From Cotesia glomerata (Eukaryota > Arthropoda > Insecta > Hymenoptera > Braconidae), in contig NC_058163.1 in NCBI RefSeq assembly GCF_020080835.1, positions 17,573,904-17,637,903 on the forward strand: 64,000 bases of DNA, given 5' to 3'. The translations under genes were made by a program, and so were the position numbers. The notes beneath the pieces were generated by a model, which had not been told where the DNA came from, did no database searches, and saw only the letters and a program-made list of their open reading frames with translations. Shown here piece after piece: positions 10,401 through 21,359 of the stretch. Numbering within the stretch: position 1 is the first letter of the stretch; the number at the start of each line of letters is the position of its first letter.

Positions 10401-10579
10401 GAAAGGATTTATTAACTATTAGATATTTAATTTTTTTTAAGGCAATTATTTAATTTATTAAATTTTAATAAATATTTTGTTTAGTGAATTTGTTTCACTT
10501 GCAATGTCATATGATATGAAGATTGCTTATAAACAAAAATCATCTTTATAAATTATTTGCATTAATTATATTATATTAT

Positions 10580-10900
10580 AATAACGTTTATTGTAATATA
10601 CCGAACTCTATTACAGCTCATGATTATCTTTTATATTTTTAAATATTAAAAACGTTCATTTATTTAGTGATTTGAATTATTATCGAATTATTCCAGCTAT
10701 CAAGTTATAAAAAATGTCAAGAGAAAATTGCTATTTTTGCTTTTGATTTTAAATAAATATTTGTTAACTGTTAACAAATATTTATTAACATTTAATAAAT
10801 CGTATTTAATAAATAATTTATTAACTGGTAATATATATTAATTATATCCCATGATGTTAAAAAATCACTTATTAACAGTTAATAAAGCTCATTAAATATA
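10580..10900 (+). repeat. Paralogous empty site of the 5-kb transposon
   Basis: Matches 1800-2106 and continues directly into AATATAAACAAATCCTTCTATCAG, which in the first copy follows the right TSD at 7157. A 6-bp difference at the junction (CATTATCATTA against CATTA) is easily explained by slippage. Confidence 0.85.
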
Positions 10901-10929
10901 AACAAATCCTTCTATCAGTGTAACTATAC

Positions 10930-11333
10930 GGGTCATATATAATTATATATGAATCATATACAATTATATATAATTTTTTTTATCTCAGAGTCTGCTACTC
11001 CAATGATTAATAATCTATTAATCTATAGTATTTTGTGGATGAAATAATAGGAACTGTATTAATTAAGTAAACTTATAAAAATTGATGATGCATACGATTT
11101 GTATTACTTGTACTTATTTCAAACTCTTCTCCACAAGTAAGTCTCGTAGTAAACAGGTAGCGCGTCAGTCTTTCAAGCGTCAGGTCCCCGGTTCGATCTT
11201 CGCGCACGCCGAATTTTTTTTTACTTTTATAGAAATAATTATATATAATTTTATATAATTATATCTAATTCTATATAATTATATAGGGTCATTTTTTATA
11301 TATAATTATATATAATCTTTTTTACCCGGGAAA
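10930..11333. repeat. TATAATTATATA arrays around a tRNA-like module
   Basis: Palindromic AT units lie on both sides of a tRNA-like module. The right edge is TTTTTTACCCGGG. Confidence 0.55.
11141..11213 (+). ncRNA. tRNA-like module
   Basis: AAACAGGTAGCGCGTCAGTC is followed by GGTTCGATCTTCGCGCACGCC and a T-run. It resembles 9250-9319 and is probably a SINE head, not a working tRNA. Confidence 0.5.
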
Positions 11334-11400
11334 ACGAACGTAAATTTTCGTCCTCGGCTTCGCCTCGGACGTTAAAATTGCGCCCGTTTTCGTACATTCC
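11334..11400. repeat. GC-rich hairpin in AT-rich DNA
   Basis: CGTCCTCGGCTTCGCCTCGGACG can form an imperfect stem-loop with a TTCG-containing loop, flanked by AATTTT/AAAATT arms. Function unknown. Confidence 0.5.
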
Positions 11401-14170
11401 CGCCACGAACCAAGCTCATATCGCAACATCGCCGTTATCAGAAAATCGCCACTTTGCGGCCATATGATATAAATTACTATTTTCATCTACGTAGATCTAA
11501 AAAATTGTGAGAATAGATCTATTCGAATCTGAATAAAATTTTCTTAAAGTGGTAAATCAAGAGTACAACAATCAAATGCTAGTAAAAATAGCTTCCCAAT
11601 TTTTTAAAATCATTGATTTTCATAGCGGGAAGTAAAAAATAGAAATTCATTATTTTCTCGTTATTTTTTCATACCACTTGTGTAAAAATGTTATTTTCAA
11701 TTGCAATTATCTTTTCTTAGATGAGGTAAATCGTCTTCTACAGCGAGTGCATTATGTATTTAATGAGTTATATTTTAAGTTTGGAAGATTTCTAAAAATT
11801 TCTTTGGTGTGACGCAACTACCTTAATTTACAGAAGCCAAAATTGCACGCCCCATATTACGAAAGAGTTTTAATTTCTTGTTCCAAAGCCAAGATGATCT
11901 AAACAAATATTGTTTTATGAGAAAGAATATTCAATAAGTAAATTATCAGTAGCTTACTTTCAAACTATCATATTGTGGTTTTCTTAAATAATTCATGACT
12001 TTTATAATTTAATTACTGGAGTTTTAAGTTTTTTTGTAAGAAAAATTTGTAAAAAATCTGTGTCAATAGAAACTAATCGACCTAATTTTTTTAAATACAT
12101 CATTAATATTAACTTCTTTTATAAAATATCTCTATTCAAAACAAATACTAACAATTGTTGATTTTTTCAATTTCTGAAGAATTATGAATTCCGTTGATAA
12201 CAGTCGTAAAAAATAGACATTATACTTTTTATCTATAACTTTTACGTATTCATCAACACATATAACATATCATAGTACCGTTGAGCGTTTTTAGATAAAA
12301 ATTTATTTGTTCATAATTTTTAATAATTAGCATTTTAACGCAATTAGGCGCGTTATTAAATTTTTATGTTTCCTGCCAATAATATTTCCGGTAATTTTTT
12401 TGAAGTGAGGACTACTATTTTTGGCTTTATTGAAAGTTAATATACCGATATTATTGAGCATTTTCTTATTTTAAATTATGTTTTACTGCGAATTCGATAT
12501 AAATATCTTGAAGATAGTCTAAATAAAATTACTTAAGTAGTTTCGAGCTTTTTTGGTGGAAAAGAATAAAATGAATACCAAAAATTGTTAATGTAATTTA
12601 TTCAAAAACATATACCTATTTTTATTATTTTTGGTATTTTACACAAGTAAAAACAAACAATCCGAAGAAAAAGATCTCTATTTTTTTAGTTTTCAAGATT
12701 TTTACAAAAAATTTTTTTAATAAGAAAATTTGACATCTAAAAAAACTTTTTTTTTTTTTTAATTATTATATATTCGATAAAGTTTAACAAGAAAAAAAGA
12801 AGCAGTAAATAGACAAAAAAATATAATCATGTTGATTTTATCGCGAGAATTAATGTGGCCCCCCTTCTAAACAATTATTATGATTGTTTTACATCATCAG
12901 AGTTGAACCGAAATCTTTCAATAATCGTTATCCAAAGAAAATGATAATTTTTAGAATCAAGTCTCACGTGTTCTATCAATAGTAAGCCATAATATATTAG
13001 AACGTTTTTCCATTACGTAAAGTATTTCACTGACATTAAGACATATTTGGAATAATTATCTAATTAAAAACAACAATTTAAAAAACGGAAAAATTTTTAA
13101 TTGGCATAATTTTGTTCTATTAATTCATAATAATAATGATAATAAAAATAAAAAATGATAATAATAATTTTTTTCAATGAACTATACATGACCCAAGGTC
13201 GTTTTCAAACAGAAGGTAATTGATAACTGTAACGAATCATCATTTTAATCTTGACCAATTTTTTTTTACCGTTGCATAAAATTTGCTTCCGGCGATGAGT
13301 GATGTCACGATTGCAGACCATTTTTTTAAATTGATATAGAATATTATCGGTAGACTGTATAATAATAAATGACGTTTATAAAATAAAATGACGTTGAGTA
13401 TTATGATCATGCTTGTCATTGCATTTGTAGGATGGGGATAGCGATTGTGGAGGGGATTGTCGGCAACTCAATACCTTGAAAGAAAAGATTTCATCAGGTT
13501 TCGTTCTTTGACAGTCGAACCAATACAACTTTAATACGATTTCCTTAGTTATTGTGGTAATAAAAATAAACATAAACATAACGTGTTTATATACCTGTTT
13601 CGATTATAATAAATTTTCATAAATCGAAAAATAACGTGCAGTTGTGCTTTTGCCAGTTTGGATACACCTACTTGATAAGCGCACATAATTTTATCCAATA
13701 TAAAGGAATTGAAAGTAATAATTTACTACAAGCAATTTATTTATGTATGTTTAATTTATTATAAATTAACTAGTGTAGTGAAGGAAATTGATCGTCTTCT
13801 TTGTACTAGAGTACTGACTCAAGATTTAAATCGTTTTTCTCTTATCAGTCATTTTCTTATCGTATAGAGTATCAATCTGTACGTTAAAAATAATTAACTT
13901 TTATAGTTAACAATTCTTACTTGATCATTACGATGATAAAAAATAATTAAGGTGTTATCAATTTATTATTTTAATAAAAAGAAAACGAACTTTTATTACT
14001 TTTGTAATTTTTATTACAACTTTGCTGTAGACTGAACTGTAATTTTTTAATACACTCTTCTCAAAATACATTACACGATCGTCTATAATTTCCATTAATC
14101 TTGTTTTGTATAATTGTATGTTAGTGATGTGGCGAGTAACAAGTGCTTAATATCTTAAAAATATTTTCAG
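11400..14170. other. Gene-poor AT-rich interval upstream of the three-exon gene
   Basis: No supported coding frame or known repeat. Because the acceptor at 14170 implies an upstream non-coding exon, part of this interval is probably 5' intron and promoter of the next gene. I could not pick a promoter with confidence. Confidence 0.5.
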
Positions 14171-14276
14171 GCAATGGGGTTCCAATTCATGAAGATTTTT
14201 CCATTGATATTTTTCTTTCAAGGTACAGTAAATTTACAAAAAGTTTAACTCTACAATGGCTTGCGAATCGTGTTTC

Positions 14277-14332
<56 letters not shown>

Positions 14333-15385
14333 TCAGTAATATTTAAATATTAATTATTTAATATTTACAAATATTTATAAGTCTGAATTTATAATACAAG
14401 TCTTGTTATTTGATTTTTTAGTCCTACAATATGTGAGGGCTGATTTGAAGGTAGACAGACAAGACTTAAGAATAGTTGTCAATGATAGTAATACGTTTGA
14501 TTTATATTTGACGTAAGTATTGTGTGCCGTCAATTAAATGGGAATAAAGCTCTTGTCATTTTCAGCCTAAAATTAAGTAATAAAATGATTCATAAATTTT
14601 TTTTTGTACTTTTTTTTGACGGATTAATGATAAAGAATTAATTAAAGTTTTAAATAAAATAATTTTATACAGTTTTCCAAATTTGAAAAGTTCTTTAAAT
14701 TGAATTTTTTTAAACTATGCAGTGCTAGCTTTTTTCTCATAAAGTATGTAATTTCATAGCTAAATCTTTCAATTAAGAATTGTAAAAGATTAAAAAAAAA
14801 AATTTGTTACTTTTGAGGCACAATATGAAAAAGATATAATGCTGAAAATGAAAAAAAAAAAAAAAACAAATGCATCACTTTCAATTCTTTGATCAAAAGT
14901 CTAAACTTCATTTGTTTTACTTAAATTATTTAATTTTTTAGAATTTGATTCAATTTCTATACTAAAAAAAATTAACTTGATCCAGAAAACCATTCTTCAA
15001 TCAAGAAAATGTTTATTTGTCATCTTTCATTAGTAGAAAAAATACTTAAATATATAAAAAAAAACAAATCTTATTATTTTTTTTCTTTTCAAGGCTAAAA
15101 ATAGATAGATTTTTACTTTTTCATAGGGACTCTTAGTTTTGAACAGACTCATTAAAATTCAAAGTAGTTATAAATCGTAAACTTGTTTTACTTTTTGTGC
15201 AGAAACAAACTTTTAGATCAAATAAGCGTCAGTTTAAGTGCCAAACATGCAAATATTCTAGAAATAAAACCTGCCACGTTCAATGTCTCAAAGAATGATC
15301 GAAATACCCATTGGAACATTACTGTGATTGGGTTATCTCCCGGCTATTCAGTGATTAGTACTGATGTCACTCCAAATGTCACGAA
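14171..15385 (+). CDS. 5' part of a secreted/lysosomal membrane protein gene, cystinosin-like candidate
   Basis: Three exons join in phase: 14171-14222 (ATG at 14174, after a TTTTCAG acceptor), 14422-14512 and 15203-15385, with donors GTACAG, GTAAGT and GTAAGA. They encode about 106 residues. The first ~15 residues (MGFQFMKIFPLIFFF) look like a signal peptide. The rest (VDRQDLRIVVNDSNTFDLYL ... WNITVIGLSPGYSVIS) has a beta-rich pattern and three N-glycosylation sequons (NVS, NIT, NVT). Length, sequons and the phrase before the last exon break resemble the luminal N-terminal domain of insect cystinosin, the lysosomal cystine exporter. SLC10-type transporters have a comparable domain. The transmembrane exons are not visible in this window. 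Intron 1 holds a (TA)n tract at 14279-14328. Confidence 0.55.
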
Positions 15386-15565
15386 GTAAGATATTTTATT
15401 TGTTATTTTACAAGAAATTATTTTATAATGGAAATAAATTCCCCAATTATCTATAGCAAGAAACTTAGAAGTTTTTTTTTACCGTGAATTAGGTGAAAAC
15501 TGTTCAATATTTTTTTTTATCATAAAATAAGAATACAAATTATACTTTTTTAATTTTATTGTAAT

Positions 15566-15721
15566 AAGGTAAAAGCCCCAATAGATGATCATGTACCAGT
15601 ATATGATCACTCCATGTATTTATATACATATATTTATATACATATATTTATGAGTATAGATATACAAATACATGGAGTGATCATATACTGGTACATGATC
15701 ATCTATTGGGGCTTTTACCTT
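15566..15721. mobile_element. Palindromic MITE, copy 1
   Basis: A near-perfect inverted repeat: AAGGTAAAAGCCCCAATAG ... CTATTGGGGCTTTTACCTT, with ATGATCATGTACCAGTATATG in the arms and a TATATA loop. A second copy is at 22988-23129. The only open question is the superfamily, because the TSD is not clear. Confidence 0.85.
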
Positions 15722-15734
15722 GAATGTTGTGAAG

Positions 15735-15886
15735 GTTTTTAACTTCCCGCTAAGAAAATCGAAGATTTTCAAAAATCAGGAAGTTATTGGTTTTACCCCG
15801 TTTTTTGAAAATCGAGTTTTCATCAGATCTCGACATTTGAGGTCCTAGGAAGCTTCCCTGAATGTTTTCGAGATGATGTCCGCATG
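15735..15886 (-). repeat. Fragment of the (AC)n-bearing repeat family, 3' part
   Basis: AACTTCCCGCTAAGAAAATC ... TTTACCCCG ... GGAAGCTTCC, the inverse of the segment right of (AC)n at 26215-26325 and 59457-59583. It forms one flank of the R1-clade insertion. Confidence 0.75.
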
Positions 15887-15928
15887 TGTGTGTGTGTGTG
15901 TGTGTGGGTGTGTGTGTGTGTGTGTGTG
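15887..15928. repeat. (TG)n microsatellite flanking an R1-clade 3' end
   Basis: About 40 bases of TG with one GGG interruption, directly next to the T-run that is the inverted poly-A tail of the R1-clade copy. Confidence 0.95.
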
Positions 15929-17260
15929 TTTTTTTTTTAGGGGGGGGAATCCTTTTTACGGATTCTAGGCATAGCTGTTTGGCCTGGATATGTGGCGACT
16001 CGACGCAGCGTCATACTAAAACTCGACACTAACGCCCCTACCCACTAAACCCTAAACCCCTTTTCCTTCTTTCCTCTAATCCCTCATGGAAACCGCCGTC
16101 AGGCATTACTTCGTGAAGGGAGGATCTAGCTACTGCTCTTCCTTCTGGTGGCTAAGGTGTTAACTACCTTCCTTCTATCTTCTGCTATTTGCTCTTTTTC
16201 TTTCGGTGGAACGCAAGTCTTTAAGGACTTCTGTTGCAAACGTGTTGGTAGCGTTCCAGGCAGCTTCTGATGACAACATTGCTTCCACTAGTGAATCTGA
16301 TTGCATTCTCTGGTTCAGGATCCTCTCCAGTTCTTCACGCTGTGGATCGAAACGAGGACATACAAAGAAGACGTGCTTCGCGTCTTCAGCAGCTCCTGGG
16401 CAGGACGGGCACTCCGAAGAGTCGGAATGCTTAAAGCGGTGTAGATACTCTCGAAAACACCCATGTCCCGACAACATCTGCGTAAGATAGTAATTGACCT
16501 CACCGTGATTCCGGTTCAGCCAAATGTCGATCCGAGGTATGAGACGGTGCGTCCACCTACCCTCCTCTGCAGCATCCCATTGTAGTTGCCATCGGCCTAT
16601 GCTCTTCTGCCGTTCTTCAATTCTAAGTTTTTCAGGGCTCAGTGCAGTTGACCTTTTTCGTTGGTAAAGGGCCCGTCTTTCCTCTGCTAGAACTCTAAGA
16701 GGTAGGGTTCCAGCAATGACGCACACTGCTTCTTCTGATATAGTGCGGAAGGCACTAGCTACTCGTAGGGCACTCAGTCGGTATATTGGTCCAGCTTTTC
16801 TCCATGATTCTTGGGTTTCCAGTGCATCAGCCCAAATGGATATTCCGTAAGTGAGCACTGATGTGACTACTGATGACAATAGTAGCCTCCTGCTCTGCAT
16901 TGGGCCTCGGATGTTAGGCATCAGCCGTGCGAGACTAGCCCTCACTACTGACGCTTTGGCACTGACATGTTCCACCTGCTGCTTGAAGTTGAGTCGTACA
17001 TCCAGCATCACTCCCAGATAACGGATAAATGGTTGTGATGTGATTTCTTGTTCTCCGACTCTCAACTTCATGGTTTCTACCGTTTTTCTGCTGGTGATGA
17101 GCACTGCCTCGGTTTTATGCTTGGCTAGTTGCAAGTTCATCATGTCCATCCACAAATTGACTCGTCTGAATGTAACATCAAATGCCATTTCTATCTCTTC
17201 GAGGTGCTTTGCGACAATCACGATAGCTACGTCATCCGCATATGCTACAAGTTTGACTCC
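15929..17260 (-). mobile_element. R1-clade non-LTR retrotransposon, 3' half
   Basis: In minus orientation it runs from the N gap (17260) to a poly-A tail read as T at 15929-15938, then (TG)n. It is about 85-90% similar by eye to 54601-59435. The 3' UTR carries GGTTTCCATGAGGGATTAGAG and ends in a C-run (GGATTCCCCCCC) before the tail, as in the other copy. The 5' part is lost in or beyond the gap. Confidence 0.85.
16175..17260 (-). CDS. Reverse transcriptase C-terminal half with zinc knuckle (R1 clade)
   Basis: The open frame begins, after the gap, with GVKLVAYADDVAIVI, the catalytic YADD box of reverse transcriptase. It continues through the thumb region (EITSQPFIRYLGVMLDVRL) to a C-terminal CCHC knuckle (CPSCPGAAEDAKHVFFVCPR) and stops after KDLRSTERKRANSRR. 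There are no internal stops over about 360 residues, so this copy is better kept than its relative at 54.6-59.4 kb. It acts in the nucleus by target-primed reverse transcription when complete; here the endonuclease and fingers/palm N-terminus are missing. Confidence 0.85.
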   Translation of the reverse strand, partial: GVKLVAYADDVAIVIVAKHLEEIEMAFDVTFRRVNLWMDMMNLQLAKHKTEAVLITSRKTVETMKLRVGEQEITSQPFIRYLGVMLDVRLNFKQQVEHVSAKASVVRASLARLMPNIRGPMQSRRLLLSSVVTSVLTYGISIWADALETQESWRKAGPIYRLSALRVASAFRTISEEAVCVIAGTLPLRVLAEERRALYQRKRSTALSPEKLRIEERQKSIGRWQLQWDAAEEGRWTHRLIPRIDIWLNRNHGEVNYYLTQMLSGHGCFREYLHRFKHSDSSECPSCPGAAEDAKHVFFVCPRFDPQREELERILNQRMQSDSLVEAMLSSEAAWNATNTFATEVLKDLRSTERKRANSRR

Positions 17261-17360
17261 NNNNNNNNNNNNNNNNNNNNNNNNNNNNNNNNNNNNNNNN
17301 NNNNNNNNNNNNNNNNNNNNNNNNNNNNNNNNNNNNNNNNNNNNNNNNNNNNNNNNNNNN
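17261..17360. other. Assembly gap (100 N)
   Basis: Exactly 100 N, the conventional size for a gap of unknown length. The sequence to the right matches 572 onward, so the join may not be real. Confidence 1.
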
Positions 17361-17786
17361 AGAGACATTTTTGTAGGAAATTAAATTCCCTTCAAGAATC
17401 TCTATTGAATTTTTTCCGGATACTAATTTTTAAGTGAATTACAAAATTCCAAAGTTAAACAATAAAATTCTGAAATCTTATCAATTTTCAAGGCGTGTTT
17501 ATAAGAAAACGGTTCATCTGACGAAAAATTTCAATCAGTCTTTTTGTAGACAATTAAATTTGCTTCAAAAACATCTAAGTTTATTTCATTTACCTCGATG
17601 GTTTAGGAGTTATGAGACAAAACCCGTTCCGGAAAAAATTAAAAGTTGCGATGATAGACCTCTTAATATAAATATTAAGGGCTCAAATTCTCACAACATT
17701 TTTTTTTTGTCATCCCAAATAATATTTTCGATATACAAAAAAAAAAAAAAAATAGTTAATTTTTTTGGCCCAGTCTAATATATATA
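17361..17786 (+). repeat. Dispersed direct repeat, copy 2
   Basis: Nearly identical to 572-993; differences are mainly lengths of A and T runs. It starts at the gap edge. Confidence 0.85.
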
Positions 17787-18895
17787 GAATGAATAAATCG
17801 CAAATAATTAAACTTAAATGAGGAGCTGATTTTCAAAAGGGTATCTTTTTATTTTTTAGTTTTTGTCAATACAAGTAAAAAACTGTTTACTTTAAACTAT
17901 AAATTTTTTTATCAATTTTTTTTATTCTCATGCATATTGCTCGTGTCGATAAAGGCGCAATTTCTAATTTTTATGAAAAACCTGGTATAATCCTCCGTGT
18001 TGTGTTGTGTGCCCACTCGAGTGGTACGGAAGATTTCATACTAACTTTACCATCTTCTCTATACCTCTACCGTGGTAAAAGATGCAATTTCGAAAATTAA
18101 TTACTCAAGAACGGTGCGGTCAATTGATCTTAAATTTTGGTAGTGAATTATTAATGTATTTATCTTTCGATAAAAAATTTCATAATTTTCTGTTGAAATG
18201 CCTATCACGCAACAACTACCTTAATGACACATTTGCCTCGTTCATTTTTATAAAGCAAATTTTTAAATTCTTAGTTTTTGATTTAACTTGTATCAGCGTC
18301 AATTTAATTATCAAAAAATAAATTAAGTCGTAGTCATAAGAAGAAAGTTACAAGAAGTAAACATCACAATATAAATTCAAACTGAAGTGGATAAAAATGG
18401 GTTATGCAGTTTGTAAACAGGGAAGCAGAGGTCGCTTAAATCTAGTATTCAAAGTAGCCGTAAGTGGCGCTTGTGAGGCGTACGGGAATAGAAATTCGAA
18501 TTTTGGAATTTTTATTTTAAAAACTTAATATTAATGGTAAAGCGATTAATATTAATATTAATTTTGATAATTTGTAATCTTAAATTAAAATCACAACATA
18601 AATAACATTCTAATAATAGTAAATATATAAATAAAATTTGTATAATTTAATAATAATAATAATAACAATGATAATAATAATAATAATAAATTTTGAATTA
18701 TTTATTAAATTTTACAAAAAGATCTTTTGATCAAAAACGTAAGTTTTATTATTTTTTTTTATACTAAAAAATTTGAATTCATAAAATTTGATGAAACATA
18801 TCAATAGAGTTCAGGATTTTGCACCCGATTATTAAAAAAAAAAAATTCGAATATTTATCAAAAGATACCCTTTTGAAACTCAACTCCTCAAATAA
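17787..18895. other. AT-rich intergenic sequence
   Basis: No supported gene. A short open frame at 18082-18321 has no recognisable domain. A TAATAATAATAA-type low-complexity run is at 18650-18700. Confidence 0.5.
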
Positions 18896-19009
18896 TTTCA
18901 TTAAATAATTAAATTAATAAAATTTAATCGATTAAAATGGGGGGCTCCACCACCCAACCCCCGCCGGGGCTCCGCCCCTGGACGCCAAGAATTTTTTTAA
19001 TTAAAATAA

Positions 19010-20768
19010 CACCGGGACACAAAAAAAAAGTTGTCTGTACACCAGGCGCCACCTATCTACTTGCATGTTTTTCGACTCGCTGAACATGAATTTTAAGTCA
19101 GTTTAGGCAGTCCAGCCTTCAATTTCGAGTAAATTGCAAAAAAACCCCAAGAAATAGCGAAAATTCGATGTTTTGGCAAGAAAAAAAATTTTAATATCTA
19201 AGGCAAGCATAATTTTCATGTATTTTGATCTGTTAAATACTAATTTCGATCGTACTTTAATCATAAACCGTTTTAAATCTAAAAAAATTATAAAAAATCA
19301 TCAAAAATTGCATAAATCATGAAAAATTGAGATTATCTTGTTACAGAAAATTTTGTGGACCTGGATTGACGACGATTTTCATGTAATTTAATCTGCTTGA
19401 TCTGATTCTGCAATAAATTTGGCCCATAGTCCCCTCAAACATTCACATTCTGCAATAAATTTGGCCCATAGTCCCCTCAAACATTCATAAAACTTCAAAA
19501 GACCGATAAAATAGCAGAAAATTGCTGCTGAAAAAATGGAAAAAAATTTTTTAAACACAATTAAATAAATTTCTTGTATTTTTTATTTCTAAAATACAAG
19601 ATTAAGATCCAAGAATGTACACAAATTGGATTTTTAACGGTTTTTCGAGGGTATTGTACTGTTTCATACTCAAATGATCTACGACGTGGACACCTCTTCT
19701 TCCACCTTTTCCTTTATTTAGTGAAAATTTGCCATCGTGTTGGGGATTTCAACTTCTTCGACGTGCAGACTTCATTTCATTGCATGATCGCTTGTACTTG
19801 CAATCAGCGCACCTCCTCGGGGTGACGGTGGGCAACAGAACGATCTGGCAGAGTCCCTGGGTTAACGGCGTGGGTGCCGTCATGACAGGTACAAATGATG
19901 AGTACTTTACGATGCAGGGATTCGGAAACCCAGTATCGGCGTCTGGTCAGGATGAGATAAGTAAAATGGAGACTAGGTATCAAGGAAATTATAATATCAA
20001 CATGATGGCAGACTATTGCTGGACACTCAAAAGAGATATACCAAAAGAAAATAACAAACGAGAGAGAAATCCACTCCGTAGATCATTTGAAAATAAAAAA
20101 GTTAGATACCATCGTAAAATATTTTAAAAGTTGGGAAAATCATTCTTCTAATTCTGTTAATACGTCATTTTCATAGATTTTACAATTTTTTTGCATTTTC
20201 AGATATTTTAATCATATTTTAATAAAATATTTTAATAAAAAATACAAGAAATTTATTTAATTGTGTTTGAAAGATTTTTTTCCATTTTTGGAGCAGCAAT
20301 TTTCTGCTATTAAATCGATTTTTTGCAATTTTATGAATGTTTGAGGGGACTACGGGCCAAATTTATTGCAGATTAAGATCAAGCAAATTAAATGACATAA
20401 AAATCTTCATCAATCCGGGTCCACAAAATTTTTTATACCAAGATAATCCCAATTTTCTTCGATTTTTGCAATTTTTGATGATTTTTTATAATTTTTTTAG
20501 ATTTAAAACGGTTTATGATTAAAGTACGATCAAAATTAGTATTTAACAGACCAAAATACATGAAAATTATGCTTGCCTTAGATCTCAAAATTTTTTTTCT
20601 TGCCAAAACATCGAATTTTCGCTATTTTTTGGGGTTTTTTGCAATTTACTCGAAATTAAAGGCTAAATGACCTAAACTGACTTGAAATTCGTGTTCAGCG
20701 GGTCGAAAAACATGCCCGTAGATAGGTGGCGCCCGGTGTACAGACAACTTTTTTTTTGTGTGCCGGTG
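19010..20768. mobile_element. TIR element with ATAA target duplication
   Basis: Begins CACCGGGACACAAAAAAAAAG and ends TTTTTTGTGTGCCGGTG. TIRs are about 540-590 bp (19010-19600 and 20230-20768), flanked by ATAA at 19006-19009 and 20769-20772. A related TIR fragment is at 59668-59930. The 600-bp interior carries a small plus-strand ORF. In the left TIR a 45-bp segment (TTCTGCAATAAATTTGGCCC...) is tandemly duplicated. Confidence 0.85.
19729..20127 (+). CDS. Small ORF inside the CACCGG TIR element
   Basis: A 132-codon open frame fills most of the interior between the two TIRs. From about residue 30 it reads like real protein (GVTVGNRTIWQSPWVNGVGA, then NYNINMMADYCWTLKRDIP). It ends in a basic tail (RSFENKKVRYHRKIF) just before the right TIR, with ordinary codon use. 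It could be the C-terminal remnant of the element's own transposase or a captured host fragment. I do not recognise the family, and the N-terminus (first ~30 residues) may be out of frame relative to the original protein, because the +1 frame also reads plausibly there (CHRVGDFNFFDVQTSF). Confidence 0.5.
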   Translation: MPSCWGFQLLRRADFISLHDRLYLQSAHLLGVTVGNRTIWQSPWVNGVGAVMTGTNDEYFTMQGFGNPVSASGQDEISKMETRYQGNYNINMMADYCWTLKRDIPKENNKRERNPLRRSFENKKVRYHRKIF

Positions 20769-21164
20769 ATAATTAATGGTAATATATAAAATTAATTAAA
20801 ATAAGTTAAATCTAATTGATTAAAGTGAGGGACTCTGCCCCCCAACCCCCGCCAGGGCTGCCCCCCTGGACCCCAAGAATTTTTTAATTAAAATAATTAA
20901 TGTTAATATATAAAATTAATAAAATTAATGAAATTTAATTAATTAAAATGAGGGGCTCCGCCTCCCAACCCCCACTAGGGCTGCGCCCTTGGACCCCAAG
21001 AATTTTTTGATTAAAATAATTAATGTTAATATATAAAATTAATTAAATTAATAAAATATGTAATTAATTAAAATAGGGGGTTCCGCCCCCCAACCCCCGC
21101 CGGGGCTTCGCCCCTCGACCCCCAGAAATTATTTCTTTTATGTCAAGAGTAATTTTCCACCGGA

Positions 21165-21350
21165 TTTATTTTTGTCATGAGTTGTTTTGTACCGAGTTAT
21201 TTTGGCATAGAGTTATTATGTCAGGAGTTATTTCGTCCGGAGTTGTTTTTGTCGGGAGTTGTTTTGTCCGGAGTTATTTTGGCACAGAGTAGTTTTGGAC
21301 AGTAGTTGTTTTGACCGGAGTTATATTGGGTGAGTTGTTTTGACCGCACG
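21165..21350 (+). repeat. GAGTTGTTTTGTCCG minisatellite, copy 2
   Basis: Same degenerate unit and orientation as 1625-1796 (GGAGTTGTTTTTGTCGGGAG, GGAGTTATTTTGGCACAGAG). Confidence 0.75.
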
Positions 21351-21359
21351 CAATTTGAC

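Larger units (their letters stand above)
18895..21130 (+). repeat. ~120-bp tandem repeat with GC-rich hairpin core, split by an insertion
   Basis: Units lie at about 18895-19009, 20769-20890, 20891-21010 and 21011-21130. Each has GGGGCTCCGCCCC CCAACCCCCGCCGGGGCTTCGCCCC-like sequence (two GC hairpins) followed by CCAAGAATTTTTTAATTAAA and an AT-rich spacer. The 1759-bp TIR element sits between units 1 and 2. The contrast with the AT-rich surroundings is striking; function unknown. Confidence 0.8.

Noticed and set aside
13376..13579. 67-codon minus-strand ORF upstream of the host gene
   Set aside because: No domain, no splice context, and composition like the surrounding non-coding DNA.
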